Assembly: GCF_024741795.1 (NCBI RefSeq)
Contig: NZ_CP102950.1
Span: 3,534,001-3,598,000, forward strand
Source: Arthrobacter sp. CJ23
GTDB lineage: Bacteria; Actinomycetota; Actinomycetes; Actinomycetales; Micrococcaceae
DNA: 64,000 nucleotides
Reading direction: 5' to 3'
In this document: piece after piece, positions 63,140 through 64,000 of the stretch
Numbering within the stretch: position 1 is the first letter of the stretch
Layout of the letters: every line of letters starts with the position of its first letter
Program-made: the position numbers and the translations under genes
Notes under the pieces: model-generated
Told to the model about the DNA's origin: nothing
The model's database searches: none
What the model saw: only the letters and a program-made list of their open reading frames with translations

Positions 63140-64000
63140 CTACGTCCACCCCATCTGCAGGCCTTCGACAACTGCCCCAAGCTTTACCTCAGCTCGCTCG
63201 TTGAGTGCAGCAATCTGGCGGCTCGTGTCCTTAACGTCCATGTAATCGAGCGTCGCGGCGACAGGGTCTTTCGAAGTCGCCAAATCTACGACTTGGTTCC
63301 AGCCAAGATCGTCGAGGAGCGGCGCAAACTTCCGTGAATAGGCCCATGCGATCGCTGGCGTTCCGACAGAAAGACCATTCAAACAAGCGTGCATCCTTGA
63401 GCCGACAACCACCTCTGCCGAGGCAAGAATCTGTCGAACGTGCACGAGACCCCGAGGGATTATGTACGTTGCGTCGGAGCCGTAGAGCTCTTGCAAAGAC
63501 GGGAAGATTCGGCAGTCGTTGTCCGCCGACGGGCTGTCGAGCACATGAGCCAAGAAAGAAACAGAGCGTCCGTCGGCCAAAAGCTGATCGACCAATTTCT
63601 GAACGGACGTGCGGTAGCTAGACGAATCACCGTGCCTGCTCGAATCCCATAAGAGTCCCGAAACGTTGACCACGACCCCTTTTCGAGGCTCCTGCAATGG
63701 TCGATCCAACGCGAAGACAACGTCAGTGGCCGTCACGCTTACCGGGGCACCAATAGCGCTGGAGTACTCCGCGCTCTTAGAATCACGCGCGACTGACATA
63801 GCGCTCGAACGGAGCATAGACCGGCCCATCCACTTCGCGGCCCGAGAAGAGAACGGTCCGATCGTTTGAGGCCCTATGATCAGGGGCACTCCCGTCCTGC
63901 GACAAAGGAGGTGAACATGCCGCATGAGCGCGAGCCGTTTCAGCCCGTAAATATCGCTAAAGCTATCGCCTCCACCGATGTCCACGACGACGTCGTACCG
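63140..64000 (-). CDS. Polysaccharide pyruvyl transferase family protein, 5-prime end beyond window
   Basis: The C-terminal 286 residues of a WcaK-type pyruvyltransferase; the N-terminus lies right of 64000. Visible are VVDIGGGDSFSDIYG, VPLIIGPQTIGPF, VARDSKSAEY and the GSRMHACLNGLSVGTPAIA segment that marks the family. It would add pyruvate ketals to a surface polysaccharide. It heads the visible minus-strand run pyruvyltransferase, F420-beta-like, flippase, acetyltransferase. Confidence 0.88.
   Translation of the reverse strand, partial: RYDVVVDIGGGDSFSDIYGLKRLALMRHVHLLCRRTGVPLIIGPQTIGPFSSRAAKWMGRSMLRSSAMSVARDSKSAEYSSAIGAPVSVTATDVVFALDRPLQEPRKGVVVNVSGLLWDSSRHGDSSSYRTSVQKLVDQLLADGRSVSFLAHVLDSPSADNDCRIFPSLQELYGSDATYIIPRGLVHVRQILASAEVVVGSRMHACLNGLSVGTPAIAWAYSRKFAPLLDDLGWNQVVDLATSKDPVAATLDYMDVKDTSRQIAALNERAEVKLGAVVEGLQMGWT

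Overview
The window looks like chromosome from a high-GC actinobacterium of the Arthrobacter/Pseudarthrobacter type (Micrococcaceae). The pointers are strong GC bias in third codon positions, frequent GTG/TTG starts, ATGA-overlapping operons, an actinobacterial menaquinone set that includes a MenJ-like reductase, a SirA-type sulfite reductase with CysH/CysD/CysN, and PucR, FadR-type GntR, LacI and Lrp regulators. The assignment is inferred from protein character only; no rRNA or tRNA gene was seen.

Layout. 1-4.6 kb: an aldehyde dehydrogenase cut by the left edge, a divergent PucR regulator, and an MFS exporter/FadR-type regulator pair with a clear operator. 4.6-21.1 kb: a sulfur block with a CstB-like persulfide dioxygenase/rhodanese, a ferredoxin-NADP reductase, a fused siroheme synthase, a sulfonate-type ABC transporter, a homocysteine methyltransferase, the sirA-cysH-cysD-cysN operon and a sirohydrochlorin chelatase. 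21.2-23.7 kb: a TRIC-like channel, a SUKH-like protein and an AbiEi/DUF559 protein lying between dispersed repeats. 23.7-36.4 kb: menaquinone genes (polyprenyl synthase, menJ, menG, menF, menD, menC) with an amino-acid ABC transporter and a PhoX phosphatase between them. 36.5-49.3 kb: an alcohol dehydrogenase, a LacI-controlled sucrose/fructan uptake and GH32 operon, a PAP2 phosphatase, an MFS transporter, an MBL hydrolase and a FAD/Rieske oxidoreductase. 49.4-53.9 kb: a branched-chain 2-oxoacid dehydrogenase operon (E1 alpha, E1 beta, E2) with a divergent Lrp regulator. 53.9-64 kb: lower GC, an exopolysaccharide/cell-surface glycan locus (hexapeptide acetyltransferases, Wzc-like kinase, SGNH acyltransferase, flippase, F420-beta-like protein, pyruvyltransferase) that runs off the right edge.

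How the genes work together. The sulfur block imports organosulfur, reduces sulfate to sulfide, makes the siroheme that sulfite reductase needs, supplies a candidate reductant route, and may handle persulfide. Three of its transcription units (the fused siroheme synthase, sirA-cysHDN, and the ABC operon) share a promoter module with identical internal spacing. I consider this the best candidate for an undescribed regulon signature in the window. The LacI and GntR loci each show palindromic operators next to the genes they probably control.

Structure outside genes. Two families of about 65-76 bp near-perfect palindromes (three and five copies) sit at gene 3-prime ends. Their arms vary together between copies, so base pairing is conserved rather than sequence. 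A third dispersed 25-bp repeat brackets the AbiEi/DUF559 gene.
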